NCBI GenBank assembly: GCA_937911345.1
Contig: CALDPP010000197.1
Coordinates: forward strand, 1 to 48,696
Length of the DNA stretch: 48,696 bases
Reading direction: 5' to 3'
Origin: an uncultured euryarchaeote
GTDB lineage: Archaea; Thermoplasmatota; Poseidoniia; Poseidoniales; Poseidoniaceae
Shown here: in pieces, positions 25,506 to 35,310 of the stretch
Layout: each line of letters opens with the position of its first letter
Numbering within the stretch: position 1 is the first letter of the stretch
Made by a program: the position numbers and the translations under genes
The notes under the pieces: model-generated
The model's database searches: none
What the model saw: the letters and a program-made list of their open reading frames with translations, nothing else
Told to the model about the DNA's origin: nothing

Positions 25506-28148
25506 TTGTCGAAGAGAACTATGATGGATCAATTCATGGAAATTAAGCATGAAAATCCGGGTACAATTCTTTTCTTTCGCATGGGAGATTTTTATGAATT
25601 ATTTCATGAAGATGCAGAAATCGCAGCCCCCGTACTAGGTCTTGCCCTCACCTCTCGCGATAAAAACGCAGAAAATCCTATCCCAATGGCTGGTTTTCCA
25701 TGGCATGCTTTAGAAGATAATCTTAGAATTATGCTAAAGTCAGGATTTAAGGTAACCGTTGCAGAACAAGAACAAGAGTTGAGGGAAGGTGCAAAATTAC
25801 TAGAGAGAGTTGTCACTAGAATTTATACCCCTGGTAGTTTGTATGAGGAATCCTTACTTTCTACAAATGACCGTTCCGTTCTTTGCTCAATAGTATTAGC
25901 TAAATCGTCTCTAGGCATGGCTATTATAGACTCATCAACTGGTGAGTCATGGGCCTCTACTTGGAATGATGATACACGATTCAGCAGCTTAGAAGATGAA
26001 TTGTTGCGATGGAATCCCGCAGAAATAATCATTTCACCAAAAGACTCAGAAAATGATAACTTATGTGCAATTTTCGCTAATCTAACTAATTGTGTTATCT
26101 CTCAACATAACGTAAACAAAAAGCGCAGAATAGAAAGATTAGAAACTATGCTCGAAGTTTCTGATCTGGGACACCTTGATCTAGACAGTTCACCACTGTC
26201 AATTGACGCTGCAGGGTTTGCTGCTGATTATCTTGCTCAAGTCCATTTCAAGGAAGACATACCAATCAGAGATTTACAGATTGTTGAAGATACTGGGCAC
26301 CTTGTAGTCGACCAAACAACACTTAGAAATCTTGAGATTACCAGCACGCTTTCGGGTGAATACGAAGGCAGCCTAATATCCAGCATGAATTATTGCCGAA
26401 CTGCTATGGGTAGAAGACAACTGAAAACTTGGTTACTTAGACCATTATATCAAAAAGAAGCAATAGAATTACGTCATAATGCCGTAAAAATACTGAAATC
26501 ATCATCAAAGAGATTAGATATGCTCCGTCAAAATTTAACTGGTTTAAGGGATTTAGAAAGACTAGCGACACAACTAGCATACAACAGAAGTAATGCAAGA
26601 GATTTATTGGCAACTGCACTTGCTCTAGAAAGAATGCCTGCAATTATGCAAATCTGCTCAGAGACTAATGATGTACTCCTTTCACATTTGAGCGATGAAC
26701 TTAGTTGTTTATCAGATATGGCTGAAGATATATTTAGAACATTAAATGATGAATTACCACTAAGTCTGAGAGATGGTGGTCTGATTAGGAATGGAGTGAA
26801 TTCAGAACTTGACGAGTTGAGAGTTGTTTCTTCTGGTGGCTATGAATGGTTCAAAGAACTTGAGAATAAACTTCGCAATGAATTAGAAATACCATCTCTA
26901 AAAGTTAAGTCTAACCGTCAAATTGGTTGGTTTATTGAAGTGACTAATTCTCATCTTGAGAAAGTACCAAAAGAGTGGATAAGAAAGCAACAGATGACTA
27001 ATGGGTCAAGATATACCACCGAAGAAATTGTTGAAAGAGATGATCTTTTGATGACGGCTGATTCAAAAATAAAGCAGATAGAATATACCTTGTTCCAAAA
27101 TTTAAGGGATTCATGCAGAAAAAACTCTGCAACCCTAGCAACTATTGCTGGAAAGGTTGCTGGAATCGACGTTCTGCAGTGCTTTGCAACAGTAGCAAGA
27201 AAAAGAAACTGGAGTAAACCGAAAATAGTAACAGAATCTATAATTCAAATAAAACAATCAAGACACCCTGTTCTAGAGCAGGTTCATGGTTTTGTTGCTA
27301 ATGATATCAACATGGACAAGAAGAATAGGTTTTTGTTAATCACTGGCCCCAATATGGGTGGTAAATCGACCTACCTAAGAACTGCTGCACTAATTTCAAT
27401 ACTGGCACAATCTGGAAGTTATGTTCCAGCTGAGAGTGCTAAACTAGGCCTAGTTGACCGAATTTTCACAAGAGTAGGGGCAAGTGACGACCTAAAGAGG
27501 GGGCGTTCTACTTTCATGATGGAAATGATTGAGGTTGCTCATATCTTAAAGAAAGCAACAAATAACTCCCTTGTTTTACTAGATGAGATAGGTAGAGGAA
27601 CCTCAACTTTTGATGGATTATCAATCGCATGGTCAGTAACAGAGGACATATCCAAGAGAATTAACTCGAGAACTCTATTTGCTACACACTATCATCAACT
27701 TGTTGGGTTAGAAGACGATATTGAAACACTAAAGAATGTTCATGTTCAAGTCTCTCAGGTAGATGGAAAATTGAAATTCCTACACACCATTGCTGATGGT
27801 CCATGTGACGATTCTTACGGAATTCAAGTTGCCGCTTTAGCCGGCCTTCCAAGAAGTGTAGTTGAAAGGGCTACTGACCTTTTGCAGTTTCTAGAAAAGC
27901 AGGCTAATGGTGCAAAAGCAGGAGAATCTGGTTCTCCAACTGCTAGAGATATTGGACAAACTAGTTTGATGAGTTATTTTGCTGCAGCATCATTAGCAAA
28001 CAATCAAAGTAAGGAAACACCTACATCGCTAGAAGATACGGAATTATTTAGTTACATAAAAACATTGAATTTGGACGAAATGTCACCGAAGCAGGCAATT
28101 GATGCTCTTTATGAAGCAAAATCTTTGTTGGAGGATTCTTATGATTAA
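25506..28148 (+). CDS. mutS: DNA mismatch repair protein MutS
   Basis: Recognises mismatches and small loops. Full length at about 880 aa. The N-terminal FFRMGDFYELFHEDA holds the Phe-x-Glu mismatch reader. The ATPase shows GPNMGGKSTYLRT (about 614), the ARVGASDDLKRGRSTFMMEM-type stretch, LLDEIGRGTSTFDG and the FATHYHQL switch. The proposed start is TTG 25506, 5 nt after GGTGA. GTG 25494 and an ATG seven codons later are alternatives. It overlaps mutL by 8 bp. MutS1/MutL pairs are uncommon in archaea and are thought to come from bacteria. Confidence 0.96.
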   Translation: MSKRTMMDQFMEIKHENPGTILFFRMGDFYELFHEDAEIAAPVLGLALTSRDKNAENPIPMAGFPWHALEDNLRIMLKSGFKVTVAEQEQELREGAKLLERVVTRIYTPGSLYEESLLSTNDRSVLCSIVLAKSSLGMAIIDSSTGESWASTWNDDTRFSSLEDELLRWNPAEIIISPKDSENDNLCAIFANLTNCVISQHNVNKKRRIERLETMLEVSDLGHLDLDSSPLSIDAAGFAADYLAQVHFKEDIPIRDLQIVEDTGHLVVDQTTLRNLEITSTLSGEYEGSLISSMNYCRTAMGRRQLKTWLLRPLYQKEAIELRHNAVKILKSSSKRLDMLRQNLTGLRDLERLATQLAYNRSNARDLLATALALERMPAIMQICSETNDVLLSHLSDELSCLSDMAEDIFRTLNDELPLSLRDGGLIRNGVNSELDELRVVSSGGYEWFKELENKLRNELEIPSLKVKSNRQIGWFIEVTNSHLEKVPKEWIRKQQMTNGSRYTTEEIVERDDLLMTADSKIKQIEYTLFQNLRDSCRKNSATLATIAGKVAGIDVLQCFATVARKRNWSKPKIVTESIIQIKQSRHPVLEQVHGFVANDINMDKKNRFLLITGPNMGGKSTYLRTAALISILAQSGSYVPAESAKLGLVDRIFTRVGASDDLKRGRSTFMMEMIEVAHILKKATNNSLVLLDEIGRGTSTFDGLSIAWSVTEDISKRINSRTLFATHYHQLVGLEDDIETLKNVHVQVSQVDGKLKFLHTIADGPCDDSYGIQVAALAGLPRSVVERATDLLQFLEKQANGAKAGESGSPTARDIGQTSLMSYFAAASLANNQSKETPTSLEDTELFSYIKTLNLDEMSPKQAIDALYEAKSLLEDSYD

Positions 28149-30123
28149 AGTTAACAGAATACAACAACTTGATGATGAAACAATCGGCCATATTGCTGCG
28201 GGAGAGGTCGTCGAGAGGCCGGCTCAAGTCGTAAAAGAGTTGTTAGAGAATAGTCTAGATGCTGATTCTACACATGTGGAAGTTATAATCGAAAGAGGGG
28301 GTTTTGATTCAATTCTTATTATCGACAATGGATCAGGTATAAGCAGCGATGATATTCAACTATCAGTGGATAGACATGCAACCTCGAAATTATCTAATTT
28401 TAATGACCTTAATGAAATATACACTATGGGTTTTCGCGGCGAAGCATTAGCAAGTATTGGTATGGTTTCAGAGTTAACCGTCGCCAGTAAAACACGTGAT
28501 GGTGACGGTAATAGTATAACGGTAAACTTTGGGAAAAAGGGAGATGTCACATCTCATGGCATGTCATATGGCACCACGGTATCTGTTAGAGATATCTTCA
28601 AGAATACTCCAGCGAGATTATCTTTCCAAAGAAGGCCTGCCACTGAGAGCGCAAAAATTGTTGATGTTATGATATCCCACGCAATCTCAAATAACAAGGT
28701 TGGATTTAAACTGGTTTCAGATGGAAAAACCATTCTGAACATTCCTGTATCAAATTCAACATCAGACAGATTGTATGACATTCTAGGAGGACAAGCATCA
28801 CAACTAATTGAATTAAATTCTCCAAGCCAAGATTTAGATGTACCAGGTGGAGAAAGTTGGACTGGTTGGATTAGTACTCCCGACATCACCAGAGGTAAAG
28901 GAGATGAAGTATACATCTTGATCAATGATAGACCCGTTGCATCCGGACCTTTTCATCAAGCAATCAGAAGAGGCTACAAGACGAGACTAATGCAAGGCAG
29001 ACACCCTGTTGCGGTTCTCTCCCTCAAGATACCTGCTTCTGAAGTCGATGTAAATGTGCATCCAACAAAAAGAGAAGTTCGGTTAAAACATTCATGGAGA
29101 GTTTTGGAAAGGCTTGAAAGATCAATAGCATACACATTGGAAAATGTTGCTACGGAACCAGAAACAGATGGCAGTATTATTGGATTATCATCGCTTAATC
29201 CAAATGTCAAGCCAATTCAAGATTCGCTATTTGTGAATGAAAAAGAGAAAGAAAACGAAGCAGGAGATAATATTGCAAATCCCCCTCAATCATCAGTTCC
29301 TGCATGGGCTTTAGCCGCAGGAACACAATTGAACTTGACTGGAATCAAAGCTAAAGAAGCGAAGCCATTAGCAAAACTACGCCCGATTTCACGCTCTGAG
29401 ACGCCACAAGAGACCCTGCCAGGTTTACCAGAAAAACCGATTTCAGCAGCCCTTTCTAGCGCTGAAAGGGATTTACACAGGCATTCACACAATGGAATAT
29501 CTACATCACCTTTGGAAGAAGAGAAATTACGCGGAGAGGAGAATTCTCTTGGCATCATGGAACCATTAGCCCAATTCGCTGATTCTTACATTATTGTTCA
29601 ATCTAGTGAGGAATTGTTACTGATTGACCAGCATGCCCTGCATGAAAGGGTTAGATATGAAAGACTCAAACAATCAAAAAAGGAATGGGTTGCTCAAAAT
29701 TTAATCTCACCAATCGAACTAATTCTAAATCCAGTTCAAAAACAGATTGTAATTGGGTCTATAGAACAATTATCTGAGATGGGTTTCACAATATCAATAA
29801 ACGATTCATCAATTACCCTATTATCTCATCCATTATTTATCAGTGGACAAGACATTGAGAAGGTTTTCAAAGATTTATTACAAGATTTGTCTGAAGACGG
29901 AGCACCTCTCGAAACTATTGAGAAACTAATGGATCATATGGCTTTCATGAATGCATGCCGTGGTGCGGTAAAAGCAAATCAAAGATTATCAATTTCTGAA
30001 ATGCGTAGACTAATTGAAGATATGAGAAAAATACCCAACCCATGGGCTTGTGTTCATGGCAGACCTACTGCATTGAGAATAGACATAGACTCGCTTGACC
30101 ATCATTTCGGTCGTCATGGATGA
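28141..30123 (+). CDS. mutL: DNA mismatch repair protein MutL, with endonuclease motif
   Basis: 660 aa. The GHKL ATPase N-terminus has IAAGEVVERPAQVVKELLEN, DNGSGI, the HATSKL lid and GFRGEALASI. After a Pro-rich linker (about 360-470) the C-terminus holds DQHALHERVRYE (about 494-505), which fits DQHA(X)2E(X)4E of nicking MutL proteins. ACRGAVKA and CVHGRP near the end complete the metal site. It should therefore nick DNA without MutH. The start is ATG 28141 after GGAGG inside the end of mutS, so the two are coupled. Confidence 0.95.
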   Translation: MIKVNRIQQLDDETIGHIAAGEVVERPAQVVKELLENSLDADSTHVEVIIERGGFDSILIIDNGSGISSDDIQLSVDRHATSKLSNFNDLNEIYTMGFRGEALASIGMVSELTVASKTRDGDGNSITVNFGKKGDVTSHGMSYGTTVSVRDIFKNTPARLSFQRRPATESAKIVDVMISHAISNNKVGFKLVSDGKTILNIPVSNSTSDRLYDILGGQASQLIELNSPSQDLDVPGGESWTGWISTPDITRGKGDEVYILINDRPVASGPFHQAIRRGYKTRLMQGRHPVAVLSLKIPASEVDVNVHPTKREVRLKHSWRVLERLERSIAYTLENVATEPETDGSIIGLSSLNPNVKPIQDSLFVNEKEKENEAGDNIANPPQSSVPAWALAAGTQLNLTGIKAKEAKPLAKLRPISRSETPQETLPGLPEKPISAALSSAERDLHRHSHNGISTSPLEEEKLRGEENSLGIMEPLAQFADSYIIVQSSEELLLIDQHALHERVRYERLKQSKKEWVAQNLISPIELILNPVQKQIVIGSIEQLSEMGFTISINDSSITLLSHPLFISGQDIEKVFKDLLQDLSEDGAPLETIEKLMDHMAFMNACRGAVKANQRLSISEMRRLIEDMRKIPNPWACVHGRPTALRIDIDSLDHHFGRHG

Positions 30124-30130
30124 TTTCGGT

Positions 30131-31447
30131 TTAAATTCCAAGACGATTTAAAAAGTCAAAATCTGCTACACTATGCAGCCCCTTACCAATTAGATCTCCA
30201 CCATATTTGGTCATCAAAATTGCTGCAGTCATGAATATCCTGTGATCATGATAACAATCCACAGGTAAAACTGGCTTAGTTAATTTTTGACCGCCTTCGA
30301 TAATTATTTTTTGACCATCAAAAATACCTTTCAAACCAAAACTATCCATCAATCCTAGAGTACTTTCAATCCTATTACTTTCCTTGTATACAGTATGTGA
30401 TATTCCAATAATTTCACCACCACCAGCTAAAGAAATTGTAACCGCTAATGGAGTAATCAAATCATTACAATCGGTCAAATCATAACTTGCATATTCTCCT
30501 TTGTTTAGAGATTTTATTGCATTGTCATCCCAACTTATTCCCAAATATTTTGCAGAATATTGTAAGATTTCATTACCAAGTGTATCATTATTTTCGGGCC
30601 AATTCGATAACTCCAAATTACAGGTATGTAATTTGCACAATAATATTGCAAAACTGGCCATAGATGAATCTCCTGGAATGGTTATTTCATCCGGTAATGA
30701 CACTTCCCACTTATTCAATCGATAACCGTAATCTGTTGCTAAAATATCTGCTCCATACCTATTACACAACTCTTTTGTTAATATATAATGGCGATTAGAT
30801 ACCGTTGGACCTAACAACTTCAAATCAACATTACATGGGAATAAAGCACTAGAAATCATCCAAGAACTGAGAGGTTGACTTGATTTACTACAATCAAGCG
30901 TAATTAGTTTGTTAGTATCACTATCTCCAAACCATGGACCTTTAATCTTCAATGGCAGATTACTATCAGTAGTTTTCTCGACAAATACATCTGCATCCAT
31001 TAGTGAATTAATCATTGATTGATTATATCTCTTTGAGAGTGATTCATCTCCAAATAAAGTTATTTCATCCCGCATTGAGGATATTAACCCCATAACAATT
31101 CTTAGTGCTGTTCCAGAATTTCCGCAATCAACACTTGAGTTTACAGATGAAAAACCATCTTTGCCAACTCCATAAATTGTCACTATCGTAACCCGTTTGT
31201 CAAATTGTTTTGTGATATTTACACCAATCGATTGAAGTGAGCGAATCATAGACTCAATATCATCGCCCAAAATACCATTCAGTCGGATTTTGCAAACCCC
31301 TTGATTAATTGCTGCTAAAGCAAGGATTCTAATCATGTGACTTTTTGATGGTGGTAAGTAATAATTTATCGAATTGAACTCAAGTTTTGGAATATGTTGC
31401 AACTCGTCAAACGATTTGCTGAGCGTCCCACTTTGATACTCAGTCAC
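30131..31447 (-). CDS. aroA: 3-phosphoshikimate 1-carboxyvinyltransferase (EPSP synthase)
   Basis: The sixth step of the shikimate pathway: shikimate-3-phosphate and PEP give EPSP. 438 aa. Motifs are LPPSKSHMIRILALAA with the PEP/S3P Lys-Ser, DCGNSGTALRIVMGL, QPLSSWMISSAL, IPGDSSMASFA and, at the end, DCYHDHRIFMTAAIL. The start is GTG at 31447, only 28 bp from the divergent moaA frame, so the two promoters must overlap or the transcripts are nearly leaderless. It is convergent with mutL at a 7-bp gap. No other aro gene is in the window. Confidence 0.93.
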   Translation of the reverse strand: MTEYQSGTLSKSFDELQHIPKLEFNSINYYLPPSKSHMIRILALAAINQGVCKIRLNGILGDDIESMIRSLQSIGVNITKQFDKRVTIVTIYGVGKDGFSSVNSSVDCGNSGTALRIVMGLISSMRDEITLFGDESLSKRYNQSMINSLMDADVFVEKTTDSNLPLKIKGPWFGDSDTNKLITLDCSKSSQPLSSWMISSALFPCNVDLKLLGPTVSNRHYILTKELCNRYGADILATDYGYRLNKWEVSLPDEITIPGDSSMASFAILLCKLHTCNLELSNWPENNDTLGNEILQYSAKYLGISWDDNAIKSLNKGEYASYDLTDCNDLITPLAVTISLAGGGEIIGISHTVYKESNRIESTLGLMDSFGLKGIFDGQKIIIEGGQKLTKPVLPVDCYHDHRIFMTAAILMTKYGGDLIGKGLHSVADFDFLNRLGI

Positions 31448-31475
31448 ATGTGCCCCAGCAACTCATTTATCATCA

Positions 31476-32522
31476 ATGCTTGTAAAACAGTTGAATAACC
31501 TCAAACACTTAGTTCAAGATATGACGGAGGACTCCCTTGGTAGACCTCTCAAAGATTTACGCATTTCTATAACCGATCGCTGTAACTTTCGCTGTAATTA
31601 CTGTATGCCTCCAGATCAATTCTCAAATAACCATGAATTCCTGCCGCGCAGCGAAATATTGAGTTTTGAAGACATAACACTAATTGTCAAATCAATGTTA
31701 AGTCTAGGATTAAAAAAAGTAAGAATAACTGGTGGTGAACCATTACTTAGAAAAGACATCTGTACGCTTATATCCATGATTAGAGAATGTGATTCTGATC
31801 TCGATATTGCCTTAACTACAAATGGCAGTTTACTCAGTAAATTTGCTGATGATTTAGCAAAATCAGGATTAGATAGAGTTACCGTAAGTATTGATGCAAT
31901 TGATGACAAGATGGTTAGGGAGATTTCAAACTCAAACGTATCCTCACAAGAGATTGTCGATGGAATTATCGCTGCTAAAAATTCCGGGTTGAAAGTAAAA
32001 GTCAATACAGTTGTGATCAAGGATTTTAATGAAAACCAAATCATCCCGCTGGTGGAATTATTCTATAGAATGAGAGTTACTGTTAGGTTTATTGAATATA
32101 TGGATGTTGGCGGGACAAGAGACTGGAACCCTAATCAGGTTGTTTTTGGTGAAGAAATGAGACGCATTATTGAGCGAGGAATTGGAACGCTTAGTCCGGT
32201 AAAAGATTCTCAATATGGAGAGGTAGCAAACCGTTGGTGTTTAGAAGATGGTTATCAAATTGGCTTTATTGAATCAATCTCAAAACCGTTTTGTAACTCA
32301 TGTACAAGAGCACGGATTTCTGCAAATGGTAGTATCTATACATGCCTGTTCTCAGAACACGGACACGACTTGAAATCACTGATAAAAATGGGCGCTGAAT
32401 CAAAGGATTTGACTGATGCAATTGCAGCAGTATGGGGCAAAAGAGAAGATAGGTACTCGGAAATTCGACAAACTATAACCTCTAAATCAAAGCCTGTGCA
32501 AATGCACTTTATTGGTGGTTAA
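31476..32522 (+). CDS. moaA: GTP 3',8-cyclase MoaA
   Basis: A radical-SAM enzyme that starts molybdenum cofactor synthesis. 348 aa. C36-x3-C40-x2-C43 (CNFRCNYC) binds the SAM cluster, followed by RITGGEPLLRKD. The second cluster is CNSCTRARISANGSIYTC. The protein ends in Gly-Gly (MHFIGG), as MoaA needs for catalysis. The start could also be ATG 31521, since homologues usually begin near LGRPLKDLRIS; neither has a strong ribosome site. It overlaps the convergent pilin gene by 4 bp. Confidence 0.93.
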   Translation: MLVKQLNNLKHLVQDMTEDSLGRPLKDLRISITDRCNFRCNYCMPPDQFSNNHEFLPRSEILSFEDITLIVKSMLSLGLKKVRITGGEPLLRKDICTLISMIRECDSDLDIALTTNGSLLSKFADDLAKSGLDRVTVSIDAIDDKMVREISNSNVSSQEIVDGIIAAKNSGLKVKVNTVVIKDFNENQIIPLVELFYRMRVTVRFIEYMDVGGTRDWNPNQVVFGEEMRRIIERGIGTLSPVKDSQYGEVANRWCLEDGYQIGFIESISKPFCNSCTRARISANGSIYTCLFSEHGHDLKSLIKMGAESKDLTDAIAAVWGKREDRYSEIRQTITSKSKPVQMHFIGG

Positions 32523-33013
32523 TCCTCAATTAGAATTAGTTTTACGTCAAACAACAAACGGTTTGAACTTTGATCGATAAGTTTCATGCTCCAGGTGCCA
32601 TCCTTTGAGCCAATGGTTTCTGAATCAATTACGAAGTAATCTCCTTGGGTTACTGAATAACCAGCATCCCTATCGTGGAATGAAACATTGGAACCAACTA
32701 CTCCATAGACATCTGGGTCATCAACAAATCCACTATGTTCCCTAGAATTCAAATCATTTTCATTGTATATTTGGTATTCTAATCGAGCTGGATCTAAAGA
32801 TTGGTCTAGGTTGGTAATTCTCACAACATGAAATCCATTATCTAACCCTTTAACGCTAACTGAAACCTCTGGCTCTGCTTTTTCTACAGAGTTAATAGCA
32901 CCCTGCATCATAACGAAAACCATACTTGAAAGCATTACAGTAATTGCTAGTAGCAGAACTGTGGCAATAACCGGACTGACCGCTTCACAATCTCGGGTGC
33001 GGTAATTGTCCAT
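32519..33013 (-). CDS. Archaeal type IV pilin-like protein
   Basis: A 164-aa protein with the archaeal pilin/archaellin-like N-terminus: a charged leader (MDNYRTRDCE) followed by AVSPVIATVLLLAITVMLSS, a helix that would pack in the filament core. A prepilin peptidase would cut just before it. The remainder is a beta-rich domain (VVRITNLDQSLDPARLEYQI, SVTQGDYFVID). The assembly ATPase and platform genes at 37805-40361 could export it, though they are 5 kb away. No prepilin peptidase gene is in the window. Confidence 0.85.
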   Translation of the reverse strand: MDNYRTRDCEAVSPVIATVLLLAITVMLSSMVFVMMQGAINSVEKAEPEVSVSVKGLDNGFHVVRITNLDQSLDPARLEYQIYNENDLNSREHSGFVDDPDVYGVVGSNVSFHDRDAGYSVTQGDYFVIDSETIGSKDGTWSMKLIDQSSNRLLFDVKLILIED

Positions 33014-33093
33014 GCATTAGCCTGTACATCATCTAACTTGAATCAACCGGCTATTTCAGTAGATAATTTGGCAATTGTTGTCGAATTATCGAT

Positions 33094-34071
33094 TTACAAC
33101 TTACGAGTTGTGGCATATTCAGCAACATTTTCAAGCAACAATTTCGCATTGCAATCTGGAAAGATGCTGAGATGATTAATCGCTCTTTCGAAATGATTGT
33201 TGATTAATATCTTAGTGTAATTAAAGCTATCAGATTTTTCTAGCAGTCCAATTAATTCATCAAATAGTTCATCACTAAAATTATTGATTATTTCTGCTAA
33301 CCTCTCCCTATTTTTCCCATGAGACAAAGTTAACGAGTGGATAAGTGGTAAGGTCATCTTGCCTTCATGAACATCTGTACCACGTGGTTTACCAATTTGG
33401 TCATCACCGAGTAAGTCAAGTAAATCATCAACTAATTGGTAAGCTATACCTATCTCGTTACCAAATTCTTCGAGAGCCTCTAGTTGTTCTTGATTTGCTC
33501 CTGCTACAATACCTGCGCTTCGACAGCCTGAAGCAAAAGGACCGGCAGTTTTTCCTTTCACGATGCTAATATAATCCTCTGGAGACGTTTTCAAATTCTG
33601 AATGTGATCTATTTGAGAGAATTCCGAAACCGCGATACTAGAACAACAGTTTGCAATATTAGTCACAATGTCTTGATTATACTGGCCCCCCAAGGCGTAG
33701 CCTTGGACAAATAACCAATCGCCAGCGATTATCGCTTTTGATAAACCAGATGTTTCGTGAATCGTTGGTATTCCTCGCCTGTGAGTTGCCCCGTCGTTGA
33801 TATCATCATGAACCAAAGTTGCAGTGTGAAGGAATTCAAAGGCCATGGCTAATGGCATGATTTTTGATAACTCTTGACCACCAGCGATTTCGTATGATAA
33901 ACACATCATTATTGGCCTTAGACGTTTACCTCCAGCCAAGAGTACCCTCCCGGATAATTCGACTACTTCTCCAGAATCTATTCTAGAAGCAATCATCTCT
34001 TCTAAGGCAATATCGATCTGTTGACGTAGAGATTCTAGACCATGTTCGACAGCCGGCTTAATCTGCGCCAT
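33094..34071 (-). CDS. Polyprenyl diphosphate synthase (GGPP synthase-like)
   Basis: A trans-prenyltransferase of 325 aa. GGKRLRP is at 48-54. The first Asp-rich motif is HDDIND at 88-93 and the second VDDLLD at 214-219. The product could be GGPP for archaeal lipids and phytoene, matching the two synthases at 1281-3741. Residues five and four before the first Asp are Ala84 and Thr85. These are small and leave room for longer chains, so a quinone-chain synthase is a real alternative. ATG 34071 has GGTGG upstream; the open frame runs 21 codons further with no family similarity. Confidence 0.88.
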   Translation of the reverse strand: MAQIKPAVEHGLESLRQQIDIALEEMIASRIDSGEVVELSGRVLLAGGKRLRPIMMCLSYEIAGGQELSKIMPLAMAFEFLHTATLVHDDINDGATHRRGIPTIHETSGLSKAIIAGDWLFVQGYALGGQYNQDIVTNIANCCSSIAVSEFSQIDHIQNLKTSPEDYISIVKGKTAGPFASGCRSAGIVAGANQEQLEALEEFGNEIGIAYQLVDDLLDLLGDDQIGKPRGTDVHEGKMTLPLIHSLTLSHGKNRERLAEIINNFSDELFDELIGLLEKSDSFNYTKILINNHFERAINHLSIFPDCNAKLLLENVAEYATTRKL

Positions 34072-34154
34072 GAACCATCCACCTAGGGTGCCCTTCTTAA
34101 CCAATGGTCTACGCCCACAAATTGTTCGGAGCAATCTGAGCCGAGGTGTTGGAG

Positions 34155-35309
34155 ATGGAAGAAAAGCCTAGATTAGAGGTTTTAACTACTCCATCAAACT
34201 ATGATGGTGTTAGGCTTCAGGTCGAAAATTTGATTGTGAAAAATCGTGACTCATTTAATTTCAAAATGACTGAATTACCCCACATGGAGGTAGCAATTGA
34301 GAGTCTTAAATCTGGTACTGCTGATATGTTAGCAATGAGCATTGAACAGTGGAAATCTTTGGATGTTGAAGGCCTCAAAATTTCTGCCTTTTTACCAAGA
34401 AGAGAGCCAACTTGGGTCCTTGTTGGCGATGATAAACCGGAGTATTTACCACTGAATGCGACGGTTATATGTCCAAAAAAATTGATCAAGAGACAATTGA
34501 TAAGAATGAGACCGGATCTCTTGGTATATGACTTGAGAGAGTTTCTCGAGTTAGAAAAATTATCCTTGGATAGTGAAGTTGTTGATGATGGAGGAGGGCT
34601 TGAACTCCTGGAAAAATTGCGAAACGATGGCTTGATTGACGGATATGTGATATCACGCGGCCAATTTAGTCAGATTAAGTCTAGAGTCAGGCGTCACACA
34701 TTAGGAATGCAAAGAGAGAAACCCTCTCAAGAATTTGAACGTTCAACATTTATTTCTCCTCCTTTGGAGGGATTTACCGTCCTTGTATCTAGAGAAGGAT
34801 TTCCGATTTCAGTGGTTAAAAATCTCAATGATACTGCTGCAGAGACTTGCTATACTGTTGAAAACGCAATCTTTGAATCTCTGTCGGATGAGTTGAAGGA
34901 GATTTGTGGGATTTTTGTAGAACAAAAGAAATTATCGACTATCTTGAAACAATATGTCAAACTAATTGATGATTCATACGCTTTGAAAATTGGCGAGAAT
35001 TATTTGATTCCAAGTAAGAAAAAAACTAGAGATTTAAGAACTAAATGGAATCCATCAAGAAACATAATCCAAGGACCTAGAATCTGTATTTACTTTGAAT
35101 TACTCAGTAAAAACAGCAATGTATCCCTAGAATTAGTCCGAATTGAACCAATTTTGGAAAACCGATATGATAGGGGTAAAAATGTCCTAATTCAAGAAAT
35201 AAAGTTCCTAGTTGAATTATTACAACAAGATCATGATGAGTTGAAGAGGTTAATCAATGGATTGCCTGAAGAATATCGACTAGCAAGGTCCGGCCTACTG
35301 GAATTGTAG
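34155..35309 (+). CDS. Hydroxymethylbilane synthase-like protein lacking catalytic residues
   Basis: A 384-aa protein. Residues 5 to about 185 follow HemC block by block. SGTADMLAMSIEQW stands where HemC has GRADIAVHSMKDVP. KISAFLPRREPTWVLV stands for LVTICERDDPRDAFV. LIKRQLIRMRPDLLVYDLRE stands for [24 protein letters not shown]. The catalytic Asp of SMKD is Gln/Glu here, and no Cys in the third domain fits the dipyrromethane cofactor site. The C-terminal 180 residues are unlike HemC. It is probably a repurposed fold, not a heme enzyme. The start is ATG 34155 after GAGGTG. Confidence 0.6.
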   Translation: MEEKPRLEVLTTPSNYDGVRLQVENLIVKNRDSFNFKMTELPHMEVAIESLKSGTADMLAMSIEQWKSLDVEGLKISAFLPRREPTWVLVGDDKPEYLPLNATVICPKKLIKRQLIRMRPDLLVYDLREFLELEKLSLDSEVVDDGGGLELLEKLRNDGLIDGYVISRGQFSQIKSRVRRHTLGMQREKPSQEFERSTFISPPLEGFTVLVSREGFPISVVKNLNDTAAETCYTVENAIFESLSDELKEICGIFVEQKKLSTILKQYVKLIDDSYALKIGENYLIPSKKKTRDLRTKWNPSRNIIQGPRICIYFELLSKNSNVSLELVRIEPILENRYDRGKNVLIQEIKFLVELLQQDHDELKRLINGLPEEYRLARSGLLEL

Positions 35310-35310
35310 G

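Noticed and set aside
31616-32044. 142-codon minus-strand open frame
   Set aside because: Antisense to moaA, whose Cys motifs and length are intact.
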